17,582 nt of DNA from Christensenella sp036660175 (GCA_036660175.1 JAVXBD010000027.1:1-17582), one strand, 5' to 3'. Shown: positions 1 through 8,338, counted from the first letter of the stretch. Notes: generated by a model not told the origin, from the sequence alone. Made by a program: numbers and translations.

Positions 1-74
1 TATTGCGAGCGACACCAACGATGTAGCGGACAAAAAGACTTTGTTTCAGGCGCATTGGTTCGAGTCTGGTATGC
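1..74. other. Unassigned flank at window edge
   Basis: I cannot assign this stretch. On the minus strand an ATG at 53-55 opens a reading frame running off the window, beginning MRLKQSLFVRYIVGVAR, but it has no ribosome binding site. On the plus strand bases 57-66 read like a tRNA T-loop (GGTTCGAGTC), followed by an acceptor-like tail ending AACC at 77-80, yet no matching 5' acceptor strand lies about 70 bases upstream. It could be the edge of a repeat, a decayed tRNA-like element, or simply the 3' flank of the minus-strand operon. Confidence 0.3.
32..67 (-). terminator. Possible weak intrinsic terminator after the coiled-coil gene
   Basis: Read on the minus strand, AGACT (67-63) can pair with AGTCT (40-36), and the second arm runs directly into four further T residues (35-32). 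It sits 8 bases past the stop codon of the last minus-strand gene, where a terminator is expected. The stem is only 5 bp and the loop is 22 bases, so the call is weak. Confidence 0.25.
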
Positions 75-317
75 TTAACCTTCCAAATCTATTTTTTGTT
101 CGATTTTTTCGATTCTGCTTTCCATCTCCACTTGTTTTTCATGCACCATTTTATAATCGTCAAATAAGGACTCTATGCGCTTTTTTACATCATTTCCGAT
201 TTTAATATTGATTCTCTCTTCGGCATCATGAATTTTGGCATCTATCATTTCGCCAATGATATATGTCTGTTCCTGCATCAGATAAACTACCTGCTGTAAT
301 AATTCTGCATGATCCAT
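75..317 (-). CDS. Small coiled-coil protein, unknown function
   Basis: An 80-residue soluble protein that I do not recognise. It is charged and strongly helical. The first half contains AELLQQVVYLMQEQ. The second half, about residues 47-80, has heptad-like spacing of hydrophobics (KKRIESLF..., MESRIEKIEQKID) typical of a coiled coil, so it may oligomerise or act as a small adaptor. There is no signal peptide or membrane segment. The ATG at 315-317 is preferred because AGGAGG lies 11 bases upstream. A GTG four codons earlier overlaps that ribosome binding site and is unlikely to be used. It is the last gene of the minus-strand run, 83 bases downstream of a small membrane protein gene. The real gene call rests on the strong ribosome binding site and the coherent helical composition. 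Confidence 0.6.
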   Translation of the reverse strand: MDHAELLQQVVYLMQEQTYIIGEMIDAKIHDAEERINIKIGNDVKKRIESLFDDYKMVHEKQVEMESRIEKIEQKIDLEG

Positions 318-336
318 TTTATACCGCACCTCCTAA

Positions 337-372
337 TTTAGATTACTTTCCTGCATCATCGTAAATTCTAAA
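337..372 (-). other. Hairpin ahead of the coiled-coil gene
   Basis: Minus-strand RNA can pair TTTAGA (372-367) with TCTAAA (342-337), with a further TAC/GTA pairing inside an asymmetric bulge. The hairpin ends just before the AGGAGG of the coiled-coil gene. No T-run follows, so it is not a standard terminator. It could be a processing or stability element, or chance in AT-rich DNA. Confidence 0.25.
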
Positions 373-400
373 TGCAATCATAGATTTTTGGCTTTTGCGT

Positions 401-610
401 CTACCATTTTCGGTTTTTCTTATAGGACTTTGCAAACAATATAAACACCACAAACTGCGCCACACATGCCGCAATTGCAAAAATACGTATCACCCACTGC
501 ACACTCATTGACATATTCGGTGTTTTCAACGAATAAAACAGCAGTGATATGCCCAAAACAAGCAGCACACTCGTGATGATTAAAACAATTCCCCATTTTT
601 TTTCATTCAT
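401..610 (-). CDS. Small two-helix membrane protein
   Basis: A protein of 69 residues with two predicted membrane helices, one near the N-terminus (GIVLIITSVLLVLGISLLFY) and one in the C-terminal half (WVIRIFAIAACVAQFVVFIL), then a basic tail (KSYKKNRKW). Positive charge lies at both ends and a short polar loop joins the helices, so both termini are probably cytoplasmic. I do not recognise the family. The ATG at 608-610 has GGAG six bases upstream. An in-frame ATG four codons earlier (620-622) begins one base after the purL stop codon and could be used by translational coupling, but it has no clear ribosome binding site of its own. Being directly behind purL it is probably co-transcribed, which does not imply a purine role. 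Confidence 0.65.
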   Translation of the reverse strand: MNEKKWGIVLIITSVLLVLGISLLFYSLKTPNMSMSVQWVIRIFAIAACVAQFVVFILFAKSYKKNRKW

Positions 611-623
611 GTTTTTCTCCATC

Positions 624-3600
624 TTATCTAAAATACTTTACGCCGCTCTCAAAGATTTTTTGGTCATAGCTACCCGGTACATTTTTGGCAATATTTCTTC
701 CTGCACGCTCGCTGTGTCCCATCTTTCCAAACACCCTGCCGTCTGGGCTTAGAATGCCCTCAATTGCACACATCGAACCGTTCGGATTAAAGGCTATATC
801 CATTGTCGGCTGGTCTTCAAAGTTGATATACTGCGTGGCAACCTGCCCATTTTTGATAAGCTCGCTGATTTCTTTTTGCGCCGCCACAAACCGTCCCTCA
901 CCATGCGAAACCGCAACCGTATGCACTTCTGCAGCATTGCATTGTGCAAGCCATGGGGAATTTGCACTGGTAATGCGTGTACGCACCATACACGATACGT
1001 GTCTGCCGATGGTATTATAAGTAAGTGTCGGGCTGTCTTCACGCATATCGGTAATCTGCCCATATGGTACAAGCCCAAGCTTGATAAGTGCCTGAAATCC
1101 ATTGCAAATCCCAAGCATCAGTCCATCACGATTTTTCAGCAAGTCATGTGTTGCGTCCTTGATTCTCTTGTTTCTAAAAGTGGTCGCAATAAATTTTCCG
1201 CTTCCATCTGGCTCATCACCGCCCGAAAACCCGCCTGGCAGCATAATCATCTGCGCATTTTGTATCTCGCTTTGCAGGCAACGAAGACTCTCATCAATCT
1301 CTTGTGCCGACAGATTTCTCATAATAACGATTTGTGGCAATGCTCCTGCCTCTTCAAATGCCGCCGCCGTATCATATTCACAGTTTGTACCTGGAAATAC
1401 TGGAATCACCACACGTGGAATTGCAGTTTTATATTTGCAGACCATAATGTTTTTCTTTTTGTACAGTGGTGTTTTTATTTCGCCGCTATCTGCTGTTTTG
1501 GTTGCATAAACCCCCTCCAGCGTTCCTGTATAGGCATTGACCGCTTCTTCAAGCTCCACTTTTTCTCCGCAAAACTCAAGTGTTGGTTCTTCTCTGATTT
1601 CACCCTGAAGAACAAAATCGTTATCCGTAATATCCGCCGCCTCCACCAGAATTGCGCCGTAATTTTTTTGCGTTAATTTACTCAAATGATTCTTAAAAAG
1701 CTTCACGCCCAAATTGTTTCCCATTGCACATTTTGCCGCCGCCGCAAGAATGCCGCCACGTGAAACAGCGTATGCCGATACAATCACCTTATCCACAATC
1801 ATTTTATTGATTTTTTCGTATTTTTCCAAGACATCTTTAAAATCTGGTAATCCGTTTTCATCTTTTTTGATGTCCAGCAAATAGAGCTTATTCCCTGCTT
1901 TTTTAAACTCTGGGGTAATCACATCTGCCGCAAGCACAGGCGCTACGCAAAAAGCGCATAATGTAGGCGGTACGTCTATCTCTTTAAAGCTTCCGCTCAT
2001 GGAATCTTTACCGCCGATTGCCGCAATGCCCAGCTGCTTTTGTGCATAATAAGCACCCAAAAGTGCCGACAGCGGTTTTCCCCAACGCTGTGGAACATCA
2101 TATAATCGCTCAAAATATTCTTGTAGCGTCAGCCACGAATCCGCCGCATTTCCTCCTGCGCTTACAAGCTTTGCCACACTGGATAAAATCGCATAAACAG
2201 AGCCAATAAAAGGACTTTTGCTCATCAAATAAGGATCAAGCCCATAGCTCATCAGCGTTGCAGTTTTAGAATCCCCCGTATCGCACGGGATTTTTGCACA
2301 CATCGCCTGTATGGGTGAAAGCTGCCTCTTTCCGCCCAAGGGCATGGTCACACTTCCTGCGCCGATGGTAGAATCGAACATCTCCTGTAGCCCTTTTTGA
2401 GAGCAAATATTCAAATCTGAAAGCAGGGACAGCAGCGTTTCTTTGGGTGTTTTTTGCATTTCCTCGGCAAAAATGTTTTCTTTGTCAAAAAACTGTACCA
2501 CCTCTGCGTTTGCATGCTGGGTTGCACCATTGGAATCCAAAAACTCTCTTGAAATATCAACAATGTTTTTCCCATTCCAAAAAAGCCGCATACGTGCGTT
2601 ATCCGTTACTTTTGCAACCAGTGTCGCCTCCAGATTTTCCTGTGATGCAAACTTCAGCACTTTGTCCAAATCTTTAGGTGAAATCACAACCGCCATTCTT
2701 TCCTGCGATTCTGAAATGGAAAGCTCTGTGCCGTCCAGTCCTTCATACTTTTTTGGGACGGCATCAAGGTTGATGTCAAGCCCGTCAGCAAGCTCGCCGA
2801 TTGCCACGCACACACCGCCAGCGCCAAAATCATTACAGCGTTTTACCAGTTTTGAAAACTCCATATTCCGAAACAATCTTTGCAGTTTCCGCTCAGTAAG
2901 CGGATTTCCTTTTTGTACTTCTGCGCCGCATTTCTCGATTGATTTTTCGTCATGCGCCTTAGAGCTTCCCGTTGCACCGCCACAGCCATCTCTGCCTGTT
3001 GCACCGCCAATCAGCACAATTAAATCATCTTTTACAGGATATTCCCGCACCACTTGTTCTGCTGGTGCTGCCGCAATAACTGCACCAATTTCCAAATGCT
3101 TCGCTTTATATCCATCGTGATAAATTTCTTCTACCAATCCAGTTGCAAGCCCAATCTGATTTCCATAGGAAGAATATCCGTGTGCCGCCGACTGCGAGAT
3201 TTTTCGCTGTGAAAGCTTATACTCCATGGTATCCTCCAAGCTCTCACGTGGATCGGCGCAACCCGTTACACGCATCGCCTGATATACATAAGCTCTGCCC
3301 GAAAGCGGATCTCGAATAGCACCGCCAAGGCACGTTGCCGCACCACCAAAAGGTTCAATTTCAGTTGGATGATTATGCGTTTCGTTTTTGAACATAATCA
3401 AATAATCACGTTCACCATTGTATGTTTTGATTCTGTGCTTGATGGAGCAAGCATTGATTTCCTCAGAATCATCAATGTTTTTAAGCATACACGCACGCTT
3501 TGCCTCACGCACATAAATGGTGGCAATATCCATCAAACAAACATCTTTTTTGACACCCAAATTTTTGCGTGCCGCCAAATATTCCTCATAGACTTCTTTT

Positions 3601-4337
3601 ACTTTTTGCGAAATAGCATCTGGCGCAAATTCAATCTTGTCAAGCTTTGTAGAAAAAGTGGTATGCCTGCAATGGTCTGACCAATATGTATCCAAAACCT
3701 TAAGTTCTGTGATGGTCGGATCTCTTTTTTCACTTTGGAAATAGGTTTGTGCAAACAGCATATCTTCCGCTGTCATCGCAAAACCCTCGTCTTTTACAAA
3801 CGCTGCAATCTGCTCGGCACTTAGCTTGCAAAATCCATCCATCGTCTTTACTTCGGTAGGGATTTCAAGCTCCATATCAAGCGTGCTAAATTTCTCAAGT
3901 GTTGCTTCGTGGCTGTCCACAGGATTTATTACATAATTTTTAATTTTTTCAAGCTGTTTTTTATCCGCACCTTTGATATAATAAAGCTTTGCAAACCGCA
4001 CCGTTGGGCGTTCTTTTCGTGTCAAAAGCTGTATGCACTGTGCCGCACTATCGGCACGCTGGTCATATTGCCCTGGAAGATATTCCACCGCAAAAACGCT
4101 GTACCCTTTGGCATCTGGCATTTCTTCCAGAAAAACGCTGTCCACCGCTGGCTCGCTAAACACATTTTTAAGCGCATCATCAAAGCTTTCGTCAGCTAAG
4201 CCCTGCACATCATATCGATTGACAAGGCGGATTTGCGTAATTGGCACACCAAGATTCTGAATAAAATCTGCTTTACGTGCTTGTGCCTCCACATCAAATC
4301 CATTTTTCTTTTCTACAAACAATCTTTTAACACTCAT
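624..4337 (-). CDS. purL: Phosphoribosylformylglycinamidine synthase, single-chain
   Basis: Makes formylglycinamidine ribonucleotide from formylglycinamide ribonucleotide, ATP and glutamine, the fourth step of purine synthesis, in the cytoplasm. The 1237 residues match the large one-chain enzyme of Clostridia, Bacteroidetes and Proteobacteria (E. coli about 1295). In order: a PurS-like N-terminal region; the linker signature DHCRHTTF near residue 220; the ATP/substrate segment FKNETHNHPTEIEPFGG near 315; a second glycine-rich AIRS segment (GGATGRDGCGGATGSS); and a C-terminal glutaminase from about residue 970 (PVFPGTNCEYD). The glutaminase has nucleophile Cys1078 in GICNGFQ and His1208/Glu1210 in GHSERAG, so the triad is intact. 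AGGAG lies six bases before the ATG. It follows the AEC permease gene by 76 bases, away from other pur genes in this window. I saw no convincing promoter in that gap. Confidence 0.97.
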   Translation of the reverse strand: MSVKRLFVEKKNGFDVEAQARKADFIQNLGVPITQIRLVNRYDVQGLADESFDDALKNVFSEPAVDSVFLEEMPDAKGYSVFAVEYLPGQYDQRADSAAQCIQLLTRKERPTVRFAKLYYIKGADKKQLEKIKNYVINPVDSHEATLEKFSTLDMELEIPTEVKTMDGFCKLSAEQIAAFVKDEGFAMTAEDMLFAQTYFQSEKRDPTITELKVLDTYWSDHCRHTTFSTKLDKIEFAPDAISQKVKEVYEEYLAARKNLGVKKDVCLMDIATIYVREAKRACMLKNIDDSEEINACSIKHRIKTYNGERDYLIMFKNETHNHPTEIEPFGGAATCLGGAIRDPLSGRAYVYQAMRVTGCADPRESLEDTMEYKLSQRKISQSAAHGYSSYGNQIGLATGLVEEIYHDGYKAKHLEIGAVIAAAPAEQVVREYPVKDDLIVLIGGATGRDGCGGATGSSKAHDEKSIEKCGAEVQKGNPLTERKLQRLFRNMEFSKLVKRCNDFGAGGVCVAIGELADGLDINLDAVPKKYEGLDGTELSISESQERMAVVISPKDLDKVLKFASQENLEATLVAKVTDNARMRLFWNGKNIVDISREFLDSNGATQHANAEVVQFFDKENIFAEEMQKTPKETLLSLLSDLNICSQKGLQEMFDSTIGAGSVTMPLGGKRQLSPIQAMCAKIPCDTGDSKTATLMSYGLDPYLMSKSPFIGSVYAILSSVAKLVSAGGNAADSWLTLQEYFERLYDVPQRWGKPLSALLGAYYAQKQLGIAAIGGKDSMSGSFKEIDVPPTLCAFCVAPVLAADVITPEFKKAGNKLYLLDIKKDENGLPDFKDVLEKYEKINKMIVDKVIVSAYAVSRGGILAAAAKCAMGNNLGVKLFKNHLSKLTQKNYGAILVEAADITDNDFVLQGEIREEPTLEFCGEKVELEEAVNAYTGTLEGVYATKTADSGEIKTPLYKKKNIMVCKYKTAIPRVVIPVFPGTNCEYDTAAAFEEAGALPQIVIMRNLSAQEIDESLRCLQSEIQNAQMIMLPGGFSGGDEPDGSGKFIATTFRNKRIKDATHDLLKNRDGLMLGICNGFQALIKLGLVPYGQITDMREDSPTLTYNTIGRHVSCMVRTRITSANSPWLAQCNAAEVHTVAVSHGEGRFVAAQKEISELIKNGQVATQYINFEDQPTMDIAFNPNGSMCAIEGILSPDGRVFGKMGHSERAGRNIAKNVPGSYDQKIFESGVKYFR

Positions 4338-4413
4338 GGTTTTCTCCTCTTTTTCATGGCAATTGAACCAACTGCTTTATCTATTTTCATCATTCTTTTA
4401 TCTTAATTTTTTA

Positions 4414-5364
4414 TCACATCAGCCCAAACAATGCCACATAAATCGGTATCGTAATAAACGACAGCAGCATTGTAACAATAACACCCTTTGAGGCAAACTC
4501 TGTATCCGCCCCAAACGCTTCCGAAAAAATTGCAGTCTGCACCATTGCGGGCAGGCTCATTTGTATGATAAACACCTGCGTTGAAAATGTATCCAGCCGA
4601 AACAGCATCGCCACCAAAAGCATAACAATCGGTGACACAATAAATCTGCCGATTAACGAAATAGAAATCCCTTTTTCTATTTTTCGCATCTTTTTTAGAC
4701 CGTTTCTCTGCAAAATAATACCGATAAAAATAAGCGCAAGCGGTGACGTAATGCCGCCTGTATAAGTCAGCGCCATATTTAAAAATGACGGAAGCTGAAC
4801 TTTTAAAAACACCAGCACAAAGCTGACAATTATCGCAATCAGAGGCGGACTAAAGACTCTTTTGAGCAATTCTTTTGCATTTGTTTTCTGTTTTTCTTTT
4901 CCTGCAATCACCTGTCCGTCTTTTGCGATTTCAAGATAGCCTGCACTATTCATAAATGTAGAATTTGCGATAAAATAAAACACCGCAAAAATCAGTCCAT
5001 CTGGGCCAAAAATCGCCGTTGCAATGGGCAGACCGATAAAAACAGAATTGGAAAAAGAAAAAAGCGCCGTAAAAACGCCACGCCTTTTTGGATTGATTTT
5101 TAGTGCAACAAGTTTACCGATTAGGTATACAATTCCTACCGCAACAAATGCCGCCGCAATATAAATCCATGAATCCGCCATTTTTTCTATGGTTAAATTG
5201 TTCAAAAACGCCATCACAATCGTACACGGCAATGTGATGTTTACAATTAATTTTGTGATGAAATTCGTGACGCCTTTATTTGCCCAGCCCTTATAGCCAA
5301 CAAAATACCCAACAGCAACGATAATCAGCACCATTAAAATTGCTTGTATTGCGTTTAGTATCAT
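4414..5364 (-). CDS. AEC (auxin efflux carrier) family permease
   Basis: An integral membrane protein of 316 residues and about ten hydrophobic helices, of the auxin efflux carrier/malate permease family (Mem_trans). Bacterial members export or exchange organic acids, amino acids or malonate; the substrate cannot be read from sequence. Family landmarks are NITLPC in helix 2 (residues 42-47) and FSNSVFIGLP (104-113), a conserved helix-breaking motif. A basic cytoplasmic loop near residues 155-170 separates two five-helix halves, as is usual. GGAGG lies seven bases before the ATG. It begins 18 bases after the aspartate kinase stop codon, so the two are almost certainly co-transcribed. An amino-acid or dicarboxylate substrate linked to aspartate metabolism is plausible but is inference from position only. 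Confidence 0.88.
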   Translation of the reverse strand: MILNAIQAILMVLIIVAVGYFVGYKGWANKGVTNFITKLIVNITLPCTIVMAFLNNLTIEKMADSWIYIAAAFVAVGIVYLIGKLVALKINPKRRGVFTALFSFSNSVFIGLPIATAIFGPDGLIFAVFYFIANSTFMNSAGYLEIAKDGQVIAGKEKQKTNAKELLKRVFSPPLIAIIVSFVLVFLKVQLPSFLNMALTYTGGITSPLALIFIGIILQRNGLKKMRKIEKGISISLIGRFIVSPIVMLLVAMLFRLDTFSTQVFIIQMSLPAMVQTAIFSEAFGADTEFASKGVIVTMLLSFITIPIYVALFGLM

Positions 5365-5382
5365 GGACGTTCCTCCATCAGC

Positions 5383-6696
5383 TTATACAAGCGCATCGTA
5401 TATAGAGCGAACTGCTTTTTCAAAATCGTCATTTTCCACACCAACAATGATGTTGATTTCGCTAGAACCTTGGTCAATCATACGCACGTTTACACCGTTT
5501 TGCGCAAGCGCACGAAAAAGCTTGGCACTCACACCAATTTTGCGAATCATGCCGCTGCCCACCGTCGCAATAATCGCCATGTTGGAGGATACCTCTACGC
5601 TGTCAGGCGAACAAACCGAATGAATCTCATCAATCAAATCTTCAATGCAGCCGCCAATTTTTGAATCTGCCAGCACCACGCAAATCGTATCAATAGAAGA
5701 AGGCATATGCTCAAACGAAAGGTCAAATTTTTCTAAGCATTCCAGTACTTTGCGTGCAAAGCCAATCTCTGCATTCATGCCGTCTTTTTCTATGGTGATA
5801 ACCGTAAAATTTTTCTTGCCTGCAATCCCAGTAATGTCATATTTTTGTTTTGTTTCGTCAATCTCTGGCATAATCAGTGTGCCGGAATTTTGAAGATCAT
5901 TGGTGTTTCTGACATTGATGGGAATCGCCGCCTCTAACACTGGAAAAATGCTATCCTCATGCAGCACCGTTGCACCCATATAGGAAAGCTCTCTTAATTC
6001 CTTATAGGAAATATAATCAATTTTTTCTGCTTCCTTTACAATGCGTGGGTCCGCCATCAAAAACCCCGAAACATCTGTCCAGTTCTCATATAGATCCGCA
6101 CCTGCCGCACACGATACAATAGAACCCGTAATGTCACTTCCGCCACGTGAAAACGTCTTGATTTTCCCGTTTGGCATACTGCCATAAAACCCTGGAACAA
6201 CTGCACGCTCGTGCAGCTTCAGCGCCCCTGGAAGGATTGACATCGTCTTTTTTACATCGTATACGCCACGCTCATCAAAAAAAATCACATCTGCCGCATC
6301 AATAAAATCATACCCCAGCAAATCTGCAATCAGCAGACCATTTAGGTATTCTCCTCGTGATGCCGCATAGTCTTCGCTTGCACCAACTTTGATGTCATCA
6401 CGTATCTGATAGAGATATTCTTCGATGTTAATGCTTAAATGCAGCTCATCACGAATGGCTGTATAGCGCTTAAAGATGGCATCAAATATTTGGGTTGTAT
6501 CTTCAATGTGCATCGTTGCGTTATACAAAGTGTACAACATATCCGTCACTTTGATGTCGCCCGAAAATCTCTTTCCTGGTGCAGACGGCACCACAAACTT
6601 TCTTGCCTCGTCTGCATCAATGATGCTCTTCATCTTTAAAATCTGTGCGGCATCCGCAAGCGAGCTTCCGCCAAATTTCGCAACTTTAATCGCCAT
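5383..6696 (-). CDS. Aspartate kinase with C-terminal ACT domains
   Basis: Phosphorylates L-aspartate with ATP to aspartyl-4-phosphate, the committed step to lysine, threonine, methionine and diaminopimelate. The 437 residues start with the kinase signature KFGGSS (6-11), followed by FSRGGSDITGS (182-192) and ADPRIV (215-220) in the amino-acid kinase fold. VRNTND (262-267) precedes the regulatory part. Two ACT repeats follow, about 287-360 and 371-437, the second with GVSAKLFRALAQNGVNV, so feedback inhibition by lysine and/or threonine is expected; which one is not readable. The ATG at 6694-6696 is chosen because the protein starts directly with the beta-strand before KFGGSS and an AGGA/GGAG region lies just upstream; 12 extra in-frame codons to 6732 lack a ribosome binding site. 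It is flanked by DUF1015 (42 bases upstream) and the AEC permease. No hom, thr or dap genes are beside it. The subtype (lysC, thrA or dapG-like) is not decided. Confidence 0.95.
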   Translation of the reverse strand: MAIKVAKFGGSSLADAAQILKMKSIIDADEARKFVVPSAPGKRFSGDIKVTDMLYTLYNATMHIEDTTQIFDAIFKRYTAIRDELHLSINIEEYLYQIRDDIKVGASEDYAASRGEYLNGLLIADLLGYDFIDAADVIFFDERGVYDVKKTMSILPGALKLHERAVVPGFYGSMPNGKIKTFSRGGSDITGSIVSCAAGADLYENWTDVSGFLMADPRIVKEAEKIDYISYKELRELSYMGATVLHEDSIFPVLEAAIPINVRNTNDLQNSGTLIMPEIDETKQKYDITGIAGKKNFTVITIEKDGMNAEIGFARKVLECLEKFDLSFEHMPSSIDTICVVLADSKIGGCIEDLIDEIHSVCSPDSVEVSSNMAIIATVGSGMIRKIGVSAKLFRALAQNGVNVRMIDQGSSEINIIVGVENDDFEKAVRSIYDALV

Positions 6697-6738
6697 AATC
6701 CTGATACTCCATTCCGCCGCATGGCGCAGCATAAAAAT

Positions 6739-8070
6739 TTATTTTTCGATAATCAAATCGTCTGTAGACTGTTCCATTTCGGTTTCCTGCTCCTTAAGCG
6801 CACGGCATTCCAAATAATATCTTTTCTGTTCTGCCTCGCCCAGCGAAAAAGTCTTTTTAGGCAATACCCCACACTTTACAATCGTATCAAAAAATGCCGA
6901 CTTTTTCAGTGCTTCAAAATAAAAGCCAATATTATCATATCCTCTTGCAAGCTCCTCAAACGCACCATCTCCATGAATATAATCCATTTTCGTCTGTGGA
7001 TTTCGTTTGATATATTCGTCAAAAACATCTTGCACTTCACCAATTGCCAGTGGGTGCCTTGGCTCTTCTATTGTTATTTTTCCAGCACCATCACGGTATA
7101 AGAACGGAATTTGAAAAGTCCCGTCATGCTCTGTTTCGGTGCGCCACCTGCCAAAAATAAGCTTTGCTTTCGCACCTTTTTCTCTGAGTCTATCCACCAC
7201 AAACTGGGCGCAGCCTGCGGCATTCGTACCAAAAAGAACCCTATGAATCGGCATAAACTCAACAGCTCTATCCCGCAGATTAATGACTTCGCACAGTGCA
7301 TATCTAAGCGGATGATTTTCCCTTTGTGCCGCACTCAGTCCTTGCTTTAAGTCATCCCAAATTGTTTTTGCAGTTGCAAGTGAATGATTGCCGTCACCTA
7401 CACAAAACAGCATATTATCGTGCTTTTTTAGCCCAGCTATTGCATCAATCATGCCATCTAATGCTTTTTCGTCTGAAAACAGCCAACCTTGGCATCTTCC
7501 GCCGTCCATCATCAAATCAAAATCATACACCATGTTTTTACGCTGCATATGCAATGCCCCTATCACGCTGTCTTGCTCATCGTCAATCATCAGCATAATA
7601 TGTGGTATTTCTACAGGTGCATCTCTGCGGATTTTAACTCTTGGCGGTATGCGTGACATCACCGTTTGCTCTGTCGCACGAATCAGCGGCTTATTTTCAA
7701 TGTGATAATCGTATTGCTCTAAATCCATTGCAAGCAAAATTCCCTTGCGAATTTTCCCATCAATATTACGTTCTGTAAGCATCACTCCCTGCGGCATTGC
7801 CTCCAGCACACCAGTATCTAAATAATCGAACATCACGTTCTTAAGATGTTCCATTCTTTGTTCTACATCTTCATGCTCTAAATAAATTTCAGGCAGCACC
7901 ATATGAAGTGTAGAAGGTGCATTCCCCACAAATTTTTCCACATCATTCCAATATTCTGGCTGTGAAGTAAACTGATCGCATGCCACACACGACCATTTTT
8001 TTAGATTCACATTTTGTGCAGGCATCAGTATTTGTGGTATTTTAAAACCTAAAGCGCTTGTGTCTTTCAT
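6739..8070 (-). CDS. DUF1015 family protein
   Basis: A cytoplasmic protein of 443 residues belonging to the uncharacterised DUF1015 family. Conserved stretches are ACDQFTSQPEYW (30-41), RATEQTVMSRIPPR (131-144) and GDGNHSLATAK (225-235). The last corresponds to the (A)DGHHR-like motif of other DUF1015 members and resembles the phosphate-binding motif of ParB/sulfiredoxin-fold nucleotidases. From memory the family has been grouped with that fold and is often found near serA/serC in clostridia; neither was checked here. A nucleotide-dependent enzyme acting on a small metabolite is therefore a reasonable inference, not established. The ATG at 8068-8070 has GGAGG six bases upstream; eight further in-frame codons upstream lie across that site and are rejected. 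It is the first gene of the minus-strand operon and is followed by aspartate kinase after 42 bases. Confidence 0.88.
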   Translation of the reverse strand: MKDTSALGFKIPQILMPAQNVNLKKWSCVACDQFTSQPEYWNDVEKFVGNAPSTLHMVLPEIYLEHEDVEQRMEHLKNVMFDYLDTGVLEAMPQGVMLTERNIDGKIRKGILLAMDLEQYDYHIENKPLIRATEQTVMSRIPPRVKIRRDAPVEIPHIMLMIDDEQDSVIGALHMQRKNMVYDFDLMMDGGRCQGWLFSDEKALDGMIDAIAGLKKHDNMLFCVGDGNHSLATAKTIWDDLKQGLSAAQRENHPLRYALCEVINLRDRAVEFMPIHRVLFGTNAAGCAQFVVDRLREKGAKAKLIFGRWRTETEHDGTFQIPFLYRDGAGKITIEEPRHPLAIGEVQDVFDEYIKRNPQTKMDYIHGDGAFEELARGYDNIGFYFEALKKSAFFDTIVKCGVLPKKTFSLGEAEQKRYYLECRALKEQETEMEQSTDDLIIEK

Positions 8071-8134
8071 GTAATTCCTCCGTTTTTTAACCACCCTCGC
8101 ATTTTTTGAATATTTTCATAAAAATACAACCTAT

Positions 8135-8163
8135 AATATATCACAAAACGCCGTAAGTATCAA
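8135..8163 (-). promoter_or_regulatory. Sigma-A promoter for the DUF1015-aspartate kinase operon
   Basis: On the minus strand TTGATA (8163-8158) is followed by a 17-base spacer and TATATT (8140-8135). Five of six bases match the consensus in each box. The start would fall near 8128, giving a leader of about 58 bases before the DUF1015 ATG. A plus-strand TATAAT (8132-8137) overlaps it but has no good -35 box and no plus-strand gene behind it. Confidence 0.7.
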
Positions 8164-8316
8164 GCAAAACAGCGTTTATTAGACCGTGTTTTTGTAAATA
8201 AGCAAAGGATATAGACAGATTCTAAAGCAATTAAAAGCCTGCAATGAATCAACCGCATTATCCATCACCTCATCTTTTCTATTAAGCATATGCCATCACT
8301 GGTGCATCGCCTAAAT

Positions 8317-8338
8317 AGCAAACAATGTTTTGCTTTTT
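8317..8338. terminator. Hairpin after the YugP-like peptidase gene
   Basis: AGCAAA (8317-8322) pairs with TTTGCT (8329-8334) around a six-base loop. It begins five bases past the minus-strand stop codon at 8340, where a terminator for the HisJ-peptidase operon is expected, but on that strand only ATTT follows. On the plus strand it is followed by TTTTTC, a better terminator form, though no plus-strand gene precedes it. The rest of 8164-8316 has no gene that I can support. Confidence 0.4.

Noticed and set aside
5..80. A complete tRNA gene
   Set aside because: Only the T-loop and tail look right; the T-stem needs three G-T wobbles and the expected TAAGCAT acceptor strand is absent upstream.
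876..1676. A 266-codon plus-strand open frame across the purL region
   Set aside because: It lies wholly antisense to the well-conserved glutaminase part of PurL, has no ribosome binding site, and its product is rich in Cys/His/Trp as expected of a shadow frame.
2443..3120. A 225-codon plus-strand open frame, Ser/Pro-rich
   Set aside because: Antisense to the AIRS domains of purL; composition mirrors the complementary codons, and no start signal is present.
8132..8137. Plus-strand TATAAT as a promoter into 8164-8339
   Set aside because: The nearest TTGAAT is 20 bases upstream and no plus-strand gene follows; the overlapping minus-strand promoter explains the sequence better.
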